Source: Aristolochia californica (taxonomy: Eukaryota; Streptophyta; Magnoliopsida; Piperales; Aristolochiaceae). From it: a DNA stretch of 64,000 nucleotides. Under the pieces are notes generated by a model that made no database searches, was not told the DNA's origin, and saw nothing but the letters and a program-made list of their open reading frames with translations. The DNA is taken from the NCBI GenBank assembly GCA_029961685.1, contig JARWKL010000008.1, forward strand, positions 34,411,619 to 34,475,618, in the 5' to 3' direction. Positions 1 through 12,103 of this stretch are shown here, piece by piece. How positions within the stretch are numbered: position 1 is the first letter of the stretch; each line of letters starts with the position of its first letter. Position numbers and translations under genes: made by a program.

Positions 1-1523
1 ATGGGCAAAATAATACCTTTTTTGCCTCGGGTAAATATCCCAATGCACGTTCACTTGAGAATTTAAAAAGGTTTGGATCCATAGGTGATTTGCATCTTTA
101 ACATGTTTCAAGCATGCATGACCATATTTAAAACATGTGTAGGATCAATTTAGAAATCTCATTCTTATAAAATTCTAAGATATTAGGGTTGAACTAGTGG
201 AATTTCCCAAACTTGGATATCAAAATGTTTTTGTTCATTTGTGGTGCATGAGTAAATTTTCTTTACTGACATTTGTTGTTGTTTTAAATTTTTTGCAAAC
301 ATAAACTCTAAAAATTTCGTTTTGTTGTGATCTATTTGCCTTCATGTCTTTTTGTTTACAAGATAAAGCTATAGTTAAAACACAAGTTTTGATTTAAGAA
401 AAAAGTATACATCTAAAATGGAAATGCACAAATGTAGAGAGTGATAATTACAAAATGTGTCTATAATTTTTAGGAATTGTAAACTCTTTCTAGTTTTTTA
501 TATATTAGTCTTTGATCTCGTCAAGAAAAGGGGGAGGCTGGGGATTTTTAACTGAGTGTTGACTACCAATCCACAAGTCATTTCTTACAAAAAAAATAGC
601 TTGTTAGGCATGATTGACTAATAAATCACTTTAGAATCATAAATGATTTTTAGGTCAGCTTTTATTAAATAGGCAAAATAATGGCTTTTATTACTCGGAT
701 AAATATCCCACCGCAAGTTCACAAGAGAATTGAAAGTTGTTTGGATCCATAGGTCATTTTCTTCTTTAATATGTTTCAAGCATACTTATCCATATTTAAA
801 ACAAGTGAAAGATCAATTTAGAAATTTCTTTCTTATAAAATTCATAGCTAGTAGGGTTGAACTAGTGCAATTTCAAAAACTTGGATGTCAAAACTTTTGT
901 GTTCATTTGTGGTGTGTGAATAAATTTTCATTACTTACATTTGTTGTTGTTTAAATTTTTTTGCATACATAAAGTCTAAAATTTTTGTTTTGTTGAGATC
1001 TATTCGCCTTCTTATCTTTTTGTTTAGAGATAAAGAGAAAAGTGAAACTCAAGTTTTCATTTAAGAAAGAAGTATACATCTAAAATGGAAATGCACAAAT
1101 GTAGAGAGAGATAATTCAAACAAGTATTTTTAAGTTTGAGGCATTGTAAACTCTTTCTAGTTTTTATATATTATACTGTGCAATCGTCCGGAAAAGGGGG
1201 AGGCAGGAGATTTTTAACTGAGTTTTGACTCCCAATCCATAAGTCTTTTCTTACAAAAATATAGCCCATTACACATGATTGAACGATAAATCACTTTACA
1301 ATCATTAATGATTGTCAGGTCAACTCTTTGTAAATGGGCAAAATAATGGCTTTATTTACTCAGGTAAATATCCGTAGGTTCACTTGAGAATTTAATGAGG
1401 TTTGGATGCATAGTTCATTTGCCTCTTTCACATGTTTCCAGCATGCATATCCATATTTAAAACATGTGTTGCATCAATTTAGAAATCTCTTTCTTATAAA
1501 ATTCCAAGCTATTAGGGTTGAAC

Positions 1524-1986
1524 TAGAGGAATTTCCAAAACTTGGATAGCAAAACTTTTGTGTTCATTTTTGGTGTGTGAATAAATTTTCTTTATTTACA
1601 TTTGTTGTTGTTTTAAATATTTTGCTTACATAAACAATAAAATTTTGGTTTTGTTGTGATCTATTTGTCTTCTTATCTTTTTGTTTACGGGATAAAGGAA
1701 AAAGTGAAAACTCAAGTTTTGATTGAAGAAAAAAGTAAACATATAAAATTGAAATAGTGGAATTTCCCAAACTTGGATATAAAATATTTTGTGTTAATTT
1801 GTGGTGTGTAAATAAATTTTCTTTACTTGCATTTCTCTTTGTTTTAAATTTTTTTGCATACATAAACTCTAAAATTTTTGTTTTTTTGTGATTTATTTGC
1901 CTTCTTATCTTTTTGTTTACGAGATAAAGGGAAAAGTGAAAACTCAAGTTTTTATTTAAGAAAAAAGCAAACATATAAATTTGAAA
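1524..1986. repeat. Partial tandem duplication inside a satellite monomer
   Basis: A segment of about 231 bp, running from the ggaatttcc block through the A-rich tract, is present twice in direct succession (about 1524-1754 and 1755-1986). This lengthens the monomer to about 896 bp. The second copy joins the first inside 'gaaatagtggaattt', where the end of one A-rich segment (gaaat) fuses to the 'agtggaattt' block. The copies differ at several bases, so the duplication is not very recent. A minus-strand open frame of 136 codons spans both copies and simply repeats its own sequence. Confidence 0.8.
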
Positions 1987-2439
1987 TGCACAAATGTAGA
2001 GAGAGATAATTGCAAAACGTGTTGGTAATTTTTAGGGATTGTAAACGCTTTCGAGTTTTTATATATTAGGCTTTGCAATCATCGCGAAAAGGGGGAGACG
2101 TCGGATTTTTAACTGAATGTTGACTCCCAATCCATAAATCATTTCTCACAAAAATATGTCCCGTTAGGCATGATTGACCGATACATCACTTTACAATCAT
2201 CAATGATTGTTTGGTCAGCTTTTTTGTAAAAGGGAAAAATAAAGGTGTTTTTGACTCGGGTAAATATCCCACAGTAGGTTCACTTAAGAATTTAATGAGG
2301 TTTGGATCCATAGGTCATTTGCATCTTTGACATGTTTCAAACTTGCATATCCATATTTAAAGCACGTGTAGGAGCAATTTAAAAATATCTTTCTTATAAA
2401 ATTCCAAGCTATTAGGTTTGAACTAGAGGAATTTCCCAA

Positions 2440-2720
2440 ACTTGGATATCAAAACTTTTGTGCTCATTTGTGGTGTGTCAATAAATTTTTTTTACTTACA
2501 TTTGTTGTTCGCTTTAAATTTTTTGCACACATAAACTCTAAATGGTGTGTCATTTGCATCTTTGACATGTTTCAAACTTTAAATTATTATCTTTTTGTTT
2601 ACAATATAAAGGGAAAACTGAAACCTCAAGTTTTTTGATTGACCGATACATCACTTTACAATCATCAATGATTGTTTGGTCAGTTTTTTGTAAATGGGGA
2701 AAATAATGATTTTTTTTTAC
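2440..2720. repeat. Scrambled satellite monomer with a copied patch
   Basis: The normal order breaks after 'cataaactctaaa' near 2540. A patch at 2550-2578 repeats the wording found at 2315-2343 in the same monomer (tcatttgcatctttgacatg then tttcaaact). The sequence then returns to the A-rich tract, and at about 2635 it jumps from 'tcaagttttttgatt' straight to the first-dyad segment (gattgaccgatac). The phase-mark interval across this stretch is about 1131 bp. It reads as a rearrangement with a locally copied filler, not as a separate element. Confidence 0.7.
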
Positions 2721-5700
2721 TTGGGTAAATATCCCACTGCAAGTTCACTTGAGAATTTAATGAGGTATGGATCCATAGGTCATTTGCATCTTTAACATGT
2801 TTCAAGCATGCATGTCCATATTTAAAACATGTGTAGGATCACTTTAGAAATCTCTTTCTTATAAAATTCAAACTATTAGAGTTGAAATAGAGGAATTTCC
2901 AAAAATTGAATATCAAAACTTTTGTGTTCATTTTTGGTGTGTGAATAAATTTTCTTTAATTACATTAGTGATTTTTTAAACTTTTTGCAAACATAAAGTC
3001 TAATTTTTTTGTTTAGTTGTGATATATGTGCCTTCTTATCTTTTTGTTTATGACATAAAGGGAAAAGATAAAACTCAAGTTTTGATTTAAGAAAAAATTA
3101 TACATCTAAAATTGAAATGCACAAATGTAGAGAGGGATAATTCCAAAAAGTGTTTGTCATTTTTAGGGATTATAAACTTTTTCTAGTTTTTTTTATATTA
3201 GGCATTGCAATCGTCGGGAAAAGGGCTAGGTGGGGGATTTTAAACTGAGTGTTGACTCTCAATCCATATGTCATTTCTTACAAAAATATAGGCCGTTACG
3301 CATGATTGACTGATACATCACTTTACAATCATCAATGATTATTTGGTCAGTTTTTATGTAAATGGGAAAAATAATGGCTTTTTTCTACTTGGGTAAATAT
3401 CCCACAACACGTTCACTTGAGTATTTAATGAGGTTTGGATGCATAGGTCATTTGCATCTTTAATATGTTTCAAGCATGTATATCAATATTTAAAACAAGT
3501 GTAGTATCAATTTGGAAATCTCTTTCTTATAAAATTCCAAGCTATTAGGTTTGAACTAGAGGAATTTCCCAAACTTGGATTTCAAAACTTTTGTGTTTAT
3601 TTGTGGTGTGTGAATAAATTTTCTTTACTTACATTTATTGTTCGTTTTAAATTTTTTGCATACATTAACTCTAAAATTTTCCTTTTGTTGTGATTTATTT
3701 TCCTTCTTATCTTTTTGTTTATGAGATAAACGGAAAATTGAAAACTCAAATTTTGATTGAAGAAAAAAGTATACATCTAAAATAGAAATTCACAAATGTA
3801 GAGAGAGATAATTCCAAAAAGTGTCCATAATTTTAGGGACAGTAAACTCTTTCTAGTTTTTATATATTAGTTTGTGCAATCGTAGGGAAAAGGGGGAGGC
3901 GGGGATTTTTAATTTAGTGTTGACTCCCAATCCATAACTCATTTTTTACAAAAATATAGCCCGTTACGCATGATTGATCGATAAATCAGTTTACAATCAA
4001 CAATGATTGCTAGGTCATTTTTTATTAAATGGGCAAACTAATGGTTTGTTTGACTCGGGTAAATATCCAACCACATGTTCAATTGAGAATTTAAAGTGGT
4101 TTGGATCCATAGGTCATTTGCATCTTTAACATATTTCAAGCATGCATATCCTTATTTAAAACATGTGCAGGATCAATTTAGAAATCTCTTACTTAAAATT
4201 CTAAGCTATTACGTTTGAACTGGTGGAATTTTCCAAACTTGTAAATCAAAACTTTTTTGTTCATTTGTAGTGTGTGAATAAATTTTTTTTACTTACATTT
4301 GTTGTTCGTTTTAAATTTTTTGCATACATCAACTCTAAAATTTTTGTTTTGTTGTGATTTATTTTCCTTCTTATCTTTTTGTTTACGAGATAAACGGAAA
4401 ATTGAAAAATCAAGTTTTGATTTATGAAAAAAGTATACATCTAAAATGGAAATTCACAAATGTAGAGAGAGATAATTCCAAAAAGTGTCCATAATTTTTA
4501 GGGACTGTAAACTCTTTCTAGTTTTTATATATTAGGTTGTGCAATCGTATGAAAAAGGGGGAGGTGGGGGATTTTTAACTTAGTGTTGACTCCAAATCCA
4601 TAAGTCATTTCTTACAAAAATATTGCTCGTTACGCATGATTGACCGATAAATCACTTTACAATCATCAATGATTGTTAGGTCAATTTTTACTAAATGGGC
4701 AAAATAATGTCTTGTTTGACTCGGGTAAATATCCAACCACATGTCCAATTGAGAAGTTAAAGTGGTTTGGATCCATAGGTCATTTGCATCTTTAATATGT
4801 TTCAAGCATGCATATCAATATTTAAAACTTGTGTAGGATCAATTTAGAAATTTCTTTCTTATATAATTCCAAGCTATTAGGGTTGAACTAGTGGAATTTC
4901 CCAAACTTGGAAATCAAATTTTTGTCTTCATTTGTGGTGTATGAATAAATTTTCTTTCCTTACATTTTTTTTGTTTTAAAATTTTAGCATACATAATCTC
5001 TAAAATTTTCACTTCGTTGTGATCTTTTTACTTTCTTATCTTTTTGTTTACGATATAAAGGGAAAAGTGAAAACTCAAGTTTTGATTCAAGAAAAAAGTA
5101 TACATCTAAAATGGAAATGCAAAAATGTAGAGAAAGATAATTCCAAAAAATATCTGTATATTTTAGGGATTGTAAACTATTTCTAGTTTTTATATATTAG
5201 GTTTTGTAATCGTCGGGAAAAGGGGGACGCGGGGGATTTTTAACTGAGTGTTGACTCCCAATCCATAAGTCATTTCTTTCAAAATATAGCCCGTTAGGCA
5301 TGATCCACCGATAAATCACTTTACAATCATCAATGATTGTTAGGTCAGCATTTTGTAAATAGGCAACATAATGGCTTTTTTGACTCCTATAAATATCCCA
5401 ATACAGGTTCATTTGAGAATTTAATGATGTTTGGATCCATTGTTCATTTGCATCTTTCACATATTTCAGGCATACAAATCCATATTTAAAACATGTGTTG
5501 GATCAATTTAGAAATCTCTTTCTTATAAAAGTCTAAGCTATTAGGGTTGAACTAGAGGAATTTCCCAAACTTGGATATCAAAACTTTTGTGCTCATTTGT
5601 GGTGTGTGAATAAATTTTCTTAACTTATATTTATTGTTGTTTTATATTTTCTGCAAACATAAACTCTAAAATTTTCCTTTTGTTGTGATCTATTTTTCTT

Positions 5701-8700
5701 CTTATCTTTTTGTTTACAAAATAAAGGGAAAAGTGAAAACTCAAGTTTTTATTTAAGAAAAAAGTAAACATAAAAAATTGAAATACACAAATGTAGAGAG
5801 AGATAATTCCGAAAAGTGTTTGTAATTTTTACAGATTGTAAATGTTTTCTTGTTTTGATATATTTGGCTTTGCAATCATCGGGAAAAGGGGGAGGCGGGG
5901 GATTTTTAACTGAGTGTTGACTCCCAATCCATAAGTCATTTATTGCAATAATATCACCCGTTACGAAAGATTAACCGATAAATCACTTTACTATCATCAA
6001 AGATTGTTAGGTTAGCTTTTTTTAAATGGGAAAAATAATGGCTTTTTTTACTCGGGTAAATATCCCACCGCTGGTTCACTTGCGAATTTAATGAGGTTTG
6101 GATCAATGGGTCATTTGCTTCTTTAGCATGTTTCAAGCATGCATATCCATATTTAAAACATGTGTATGATCAATTTAGAAATCTCTTTCTTATAAAATTC
6201 CAAGCTATTAGTGTTGAACTAGTGGAATTTCCCAAACTTGGATATCAAAATTTTGTGTTCATTTGTGGTGTGTGAATATATTTTCTTTACTTACATTTTT
6301 TTTTGTTTTAAACTTTTTGCGTACATAAATTCTAAAATTGTTGTTTTGTTGTGATCTATTTGCCTTCTTATCTTTTTGTTTACGAGATAAAGGGAAAAGT
6401 GAAAACTCAATTTTTGATTCAAGAAAAAAGGATACATCTAAATTGGAAATGCACAAAAGTAGAGAGAGATAATTCCAAAAAGTGTTTGTATGTTTTAGGG
6501 ATTGTAAATGCTTTCTATTTTTTATATTTTATGTTTTGCAATCGTCGGTAAAAGGGGGAGACGGGGATTTTTAACTGAGTGTTGACTCCCAATCCACAAG
6601 CCATTTCTTCAAAAATATAGCCCGTTACACATGATCGACCGATAAATCACTTTATAATCATCAATGATAGTTAGGTCAGCTTTTTTTAAATAGGCAACAT
6701 AATGGCTTTTTGACTCCGGTAAATATCCCACTGTAGGTTCATTTGAGAATTTAATGATGTTTGGATCCATAGTTCATTTGTATCTTTCACATATTTCAGG
6801 TGTGCATATCCATATTTAAAACATGTGTCAAATCAATTTAGAAATATCTTTCTTATAAAAGTCTAAGCTATTAGGGTTGCACTAGAGGAATTTCCCAAAC
6901 TTGGATATCAAAACTTTTGTGTACATTTGTGGTGTGTGAATAAATTTTCTTTACTTATATTTGTTGTTGTTTTATATTTTTTGTAAACATAAACTCTAAA
7001 ATTTTCATTTTGTTGTGATCTATTTTCCTTCTTATCTTTTTGTTTACGAGATAAAGGGAAAAGTGAAAACTCATGTTTTTATTTTAGAAAAAAGTAAACA
7101 TATAAAATTGAAATACATAAATGTAGAGAGAGATAATTCCGAAAAAGTGTTTGTAATTTTTAGGGATTGTAAATTCTTTCTAGTTTTTTTATATTTGGCT
7201 TTGCAATCATCGGGAAAAGGGGGAGACGGTGGCTTTTTAACTAAGTGTTGAATCCTAATCCATAAGTCATTTCTTACAAAAATATCGCCCGTTACGCATA
7301 ATTGATGATAAATCATTTTACAATCATCAATGTTTGTTAGGTCAGCTTTTGTAAGTAGGCAAAATAATGGCTTGTTTGACTCACGTATATGTCCCACCGC
7401 ACATTCACTATAGAATTTAATGAGGTTTAGATCCATAGGTAATTTGCATCTTTAACATGTTTCAAGCATGCATATATCCATATTTAAAGCATGTGTAGGT
7501 TCAATTTAGAAATCTCTTTCTTTTTAAATTCAAAGCTATTAATGTTATACTAAAGGAATTTCCTAAACTTGGATATCAAAACTTTTGTGCGTATTTGTGG
7601 TGTGTAAATAAATTTTATTTACTTACAATTGTAGTTGTTTTAAATTTTTAGCATACATAAACTCTAAAATTTTCATTTTTTGTGATCTTGTTGCCTTCTT
7701 ATCTTTTTGTTTACGAGGTAAAGGGAAAAGTGAAAACTCAAGTTTTGATTTAAGTAAAAAGTATATATCTAAAATGTCAATGCACAAATGCAGAGAGATA
7801 ATTCAAAAAATTGTCTGTAGTTTTATGGGATTGTAAACTCTTTGTTTTTTTTTCAATAAGGATGTGCAATCGTCGGTAAAAGGGGGAGACATGGGATTTT
7901 TAACTGAGCGTTCCCACCCTATCCATAAGTCATTTCTAAAAAAAATTTAGCCCGTTAAGCATTATTGACCCATAAATCACTTTACAATCATTAATGATTG
8001 TTAGGTCAGTTTTTATTAAATCGGCAAAATAATAACTCTTTTGACTTGGGGTAAATATCCCAACGCACGTTCACCTGAGAATTTAAAGAGGTTTGATTCC
8101 ATAGGTGATTTGCATCTTTAACATACTTCAAGCATGCATATCCATATTTAAAACATGTGTAGGATCAATTTAGAAATCTCTTTCTCATAAAATTCCAAGC
8201 TATTAGAGTTGAACTAATGGAATTTCCAAAACTTGGATATCAAAATTTTTGTGTTCATTTGTGGTGTGTGAATAAATTTTCTTTACTTACATTTGTTGTT
8301 GTTGTTTTAAATTTTTTGCATACATAAACTCTAATTTTTTTGTTTTTTAGAGATCTATTTGTGTTCTTGTCTTTTTGTTTACGAGATAAAGCAATAGTAA
8401 AAACACAAATTTTGATTTAAGAAAAAAGTATACATCTAAAATGAAAATGCACAAATGTAGAGAGAGATAATTCCAAAATGTTTCTGTAATTTTTAGGGAT
8501 TGTAAACTCTTTCTAGTTTTTAAATATTAGTCTTTGGTCTCGTCGGGAAAAGGGGGAGGCAGAGGATTTTTAACTGAGTGTTGACTCCTAATCTTCAAGT
8601 CATTTCTTACAAAAATATAGCCCGTTATGCTTGATTGACCGATAAAACACTTTACAATCATAAATGATCGTTAGGTCAGCTTTTATTAAATAGGCAAAAT

Positions 8701-11670
8701 AATGGCTTTTTTTACTTGGGTAAATATCCCACTGCACTTTCACTTGAGAATTTAAAGAGGTTTGGATCAATACGTCATTTGCTTCTTTAACATGTTTCAA
8801 GCATGCTTATCCATATTTAAAACAAGTGTAGCATCAATTTAGAAATTTCTTTCTTATAAAATTCATAACAATTAGGGTTGAACTAGTGGAATTTCCAAGA
8901 CTTGGATATAAAAAATTTTGTGTTCATTTGTGGTGCGTGAATAAATTTTTTGATTTACATTTGTTGTTGTTTTAAATTTTTTGCATACATAAAGTCTAAA
9001 ATTTTTATTTTATTGTGATCTATTTGCCTTCTTATCGTTATGTTTAGAGATAAAGGGAAAAGTGAAAACTCAAGTTTTGATTTAAGAAAGAAGTATACAT
9101 CTAAAATGGAAATGCATAAATGTAGAGAGAGATAATTCAAAAAAGTGTATGTAATTTTGAGGGATTGTAAACTCTTGCTAGTTTTTTTATATTAGGTTGT
9201 GCAATCGTCTGGAAAAGGGAGAGGCGGGGGATTTTTATATATTAGCCCATTACGCTTGATTGAACAATAAATCACTTTACAATCATTAATGATTGTGAGG
9301 TCAACTCTTTGTAAATGCGCAAAATAATGGCTTTTTTTACTCGGGTAAATATCCCACCGCAGATTCACTTGAAAATTTAATGAGGTTTGGATCCATAGTT
9401 CATTTGCATCTTTCACATGTTTCCAACATGCATATCCATATTTAAAACAGGTGTTGGATCAATTTAGAAATATCTTTCTAATAAAATTCAAAGCAATTAG
9501 GGTTGAACTAGAGGAATTTCCCATACTTGGATATCAAATTTTTTGTGTTCATTTGTGGTGTGTGAATAAATTTTCTTTACATACATTTATTGTTGTTTTA
9601 AATTTTTTGCATACATAAACTCTAAAATTTTCGTTTTGTTGTGATCTATTTGCCTTCTTATGTTTTTGTTTATGAGATAAAGGGAAAAGTGAAAACTCAA
9701 GTTTTGATTTATGAATAAAGTAAACATATAAATTTGAAATGCTCAAATGTAGAGAGAGATAATTCCAAAACGTGTTTGTAATTTATAGGGATTGTAAACT
9801 TTTTCTAGTTTTTATATATCGTCGAGAAAAGGGGGAGGCAGGGGATTTTTAATTGAGTGTTGACACCAGTCTATAAGTCATTTCTTAAAAAAATATAGCC
9901 CGTTACGCCTGATTTACCAATAAATCACTATACAATCATCAATGATTGTTAAGTCAGTTTTTTTGTAAATGGGCAAAATAATGGCTTGTTTGGCTCAGAT
10001 AAATTTCCCACCCCTCGTTCACTTGAGAATTTAATGAGTTTTTTATCCATAAGTGATTTGCATCTCTAACATGTTTCGAGCAGGCATATCCATATTTAAA
10101 ACATGTGTAGGATCAATTTAGAAATCTCTTTCGTGTAAAATTCCAAGCAATTAGGGTTAAACTGGTGGAATTTCCCAAACTTGGATATCAAAACTTTTGT
10201 CTTCATTTGTGGTGTGTGAAAAATTTTTTACTTACATTTGCTATTGTTTTAATTTTTTTGCATACATAAACTCTAAAATTTTCGTTTTGTTGTGATCTTT
10301 TTGCCTTCTTATTTTTTTTATTACGAGATAATTTGGAAAAAAACACAAGTTTTGATATAAGAAAAAAGTGTAAAACTAAAATGGAAATGCACAAATGTAG
10401 GGAGATATAATACCAAAAAATGTCTGTAATTTTTAGGTTTTACAAACAACAGGTAAAGGCAGGGGATTTTTAACAGAGGGTTTACTCCCATCCATATGTC
10501 ATTTCTTACAAAAATATAGCCCATTACGCATGCTTGACCGATAAATCACTTTACAATCATCAATGATTGTTAGGTTAGATTTTTTTTAAAGGGCAAAATA
10601 ATGGCTTTTTCTACTCTAGTAAATATCTCACTGCACTTTCACTTGAGAATTTAATGAGCTTTGGATCCAAAGGTCATTTGCATATTTAACATGTTTCAAG
10701 CATGCATATCCATATTTAAAACATGATTAGGATCTATTAGAAATCTATTTCTTATAAAATTCCAAGATATTAGGGATGACATAGTGGAATTTCCCAAACT
10801 TGGATATAAAAAATTTTGTGTTCATTTGTGGCGTGTAAATACATTTTATTTACTTACATTTGTTGTTGTTTTAAATTTTTTTGCATACATAAACTCTAAA
10901 ATTTTCGTTTTGTTGTGATCTATTTGCCTTTTTATCTTTTTGTTTTCGAAATAAAGGGAAAAGTGAAAACTCAAGTTTTGATTTAAGAAAAAAGTAAACA
11001 TATAACTTTGAAATGCACAAATGTAGAGAGAGATAATTCCAAAAAGTTTTTTTAATTTTTAGGGATTGTAAACGCTTTCTTGTTTTTATATATTAGGCTT
11101 TGCAATCATCGAGAAAAGGGGGAGGTGGGGGATTTTTAACTGAGTGTTGACTCCCAATCCATAAGTCATTTCTCATAAAAATATAGCCGATTATGCATAA
11201 TTGACAGATAAATCACATTACAATCATCAATGATTGTTTGGTCAGCTTTTTGAAAATGGGCAAAATAATGGTTTTTTTTACTCAGGTAAATATCCCACAG
11301 CAGATTCACTTGAGAATTTAATGAGGTTTGGATCCATAGGTCATTTGCAATTTTAACATGTTTCAAACACGCATATCCATATTTAAAACATGTGTAGGAT
11401 CAATTTAGAAATCTCTTTCTTATAAAATTGCAAACTATTAAGGTTGAACCAGAGGAATTTCTGAAAATTGAATATCAAAACTTTTGTGTTCATTTTTGGT
11501 GTGTGAATAAATTTTCTTTAACTACATTTGTTGTTTTAAAAAAAAAATTGCATAAATAAAGTCTAAAATTTTCGTTTTGTTGTGTTATATTTGCCTTCTT
11601 ATCTTTTTGTTTACGAGATAAAGGGAAAAGTGAAAACTCAAGTTTTGATTTAAGAAAAAGTTATACATCA

Positions 11671-12103
11671 TCTTGGAAGATAAGCTCAAGCTCACATGAC
11701 CAAGGAAGGCCCACTTAACTAAGATTATTAAAAGATGGGTCACACGACCAAGGAAGGCCCACAAGATGGGCCCAAGCCGATAAGAAGAAGGACCCACGTT
11801 GATTACCATGAGCTGGCATCCTTATCACATCAGTTGGAAGATCAAGAAGGACTCACAAAAGTATCTTTATCTTAGGGTCACAACCAAGAAGAGTTTTTGT
11901 TTGAGTTATGTTTCTATATTGAGTTATTTAATTATGTTAAAACTTATCTTTAAGTGTTAGAGTTTGGGTGTAATTGGGACAAGGGTAGTTTTATTGTAAT
12001 TGGACTCTACTACCTTCACCTATTATAAATAGAGGTTCATGTACTCTGATTACAACAAGTTATTGATGTTAATGAAGTATTTCACTTTTCCATAAATTCA
12101 ACA
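11671..12103 (+). mobile_element. Solo LTR of a Ty1/copia family
   Basis: A 433-bp non-satellite insert begins tcttggaagataagctc and ends cataaattcaaca. The same sequence, at clearly high but imperfect similarity, forms the minus-strand LTR at 63344-63783, which is followed by a copia primer-binding site, so this is a solo LTR of that family in plus orientation. The expected start is TG; here the second base is C. A TATA box (tataaata) lies at 12024-12031. The flanking 5-mers are catca (11666-11670) and caaca (12104-12108), a probable 5-bp target duplication with one mismatch. No internal region, primer-binding site or polypurine tract remains, which is typical of LTR-LTR recombination. Confidence 0.85.
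12024..12031 (+). promoter_or_regulatory. LTR TATA box
   Basis: The sequence tataaata sits in the downstream part of the solo LTR, at the position expected for the U3 promoter of a Ty1/copia LTR. The same octamer, reversed, is at 63417-63424 in the related LTR. Whether it is active is not visible from sequence. Confidence 0.55.

Larger units (their letters stand above)
1..11670. repeat. 667-bp satellite array, block 1
   Basis: Head-to-tail tandem repeat, all monomers in one orientation. I used the motif ggatttttaactgagtgttg as a phase mark; it recurs near 541, 1208, 2104, 3235, 3905, 4568, 5233, 5900, 6564, 7230, 7895, 8567, 9230, 9845, 10468 and 11130, so the usual spacing is 660-670 bp. 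The two long intervals (1208-2104 and 2104-3235) are rearranged monomers. Each unit holds, in order: a G-rich box, a first dyad around acaatcatcaatgattgt, the TTTGGATCCATAGG segment with a BamHI site, a second dyad (ACATGTTT...AAACATGT), the block ggttgaactagtggaattt, and T-rich then A-rich tracts. The window opens inside a monomer, so the array extends to the left. I see no gene here; open frames of 60-130 residues repeat once per monomer. Confidence 0.95.
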
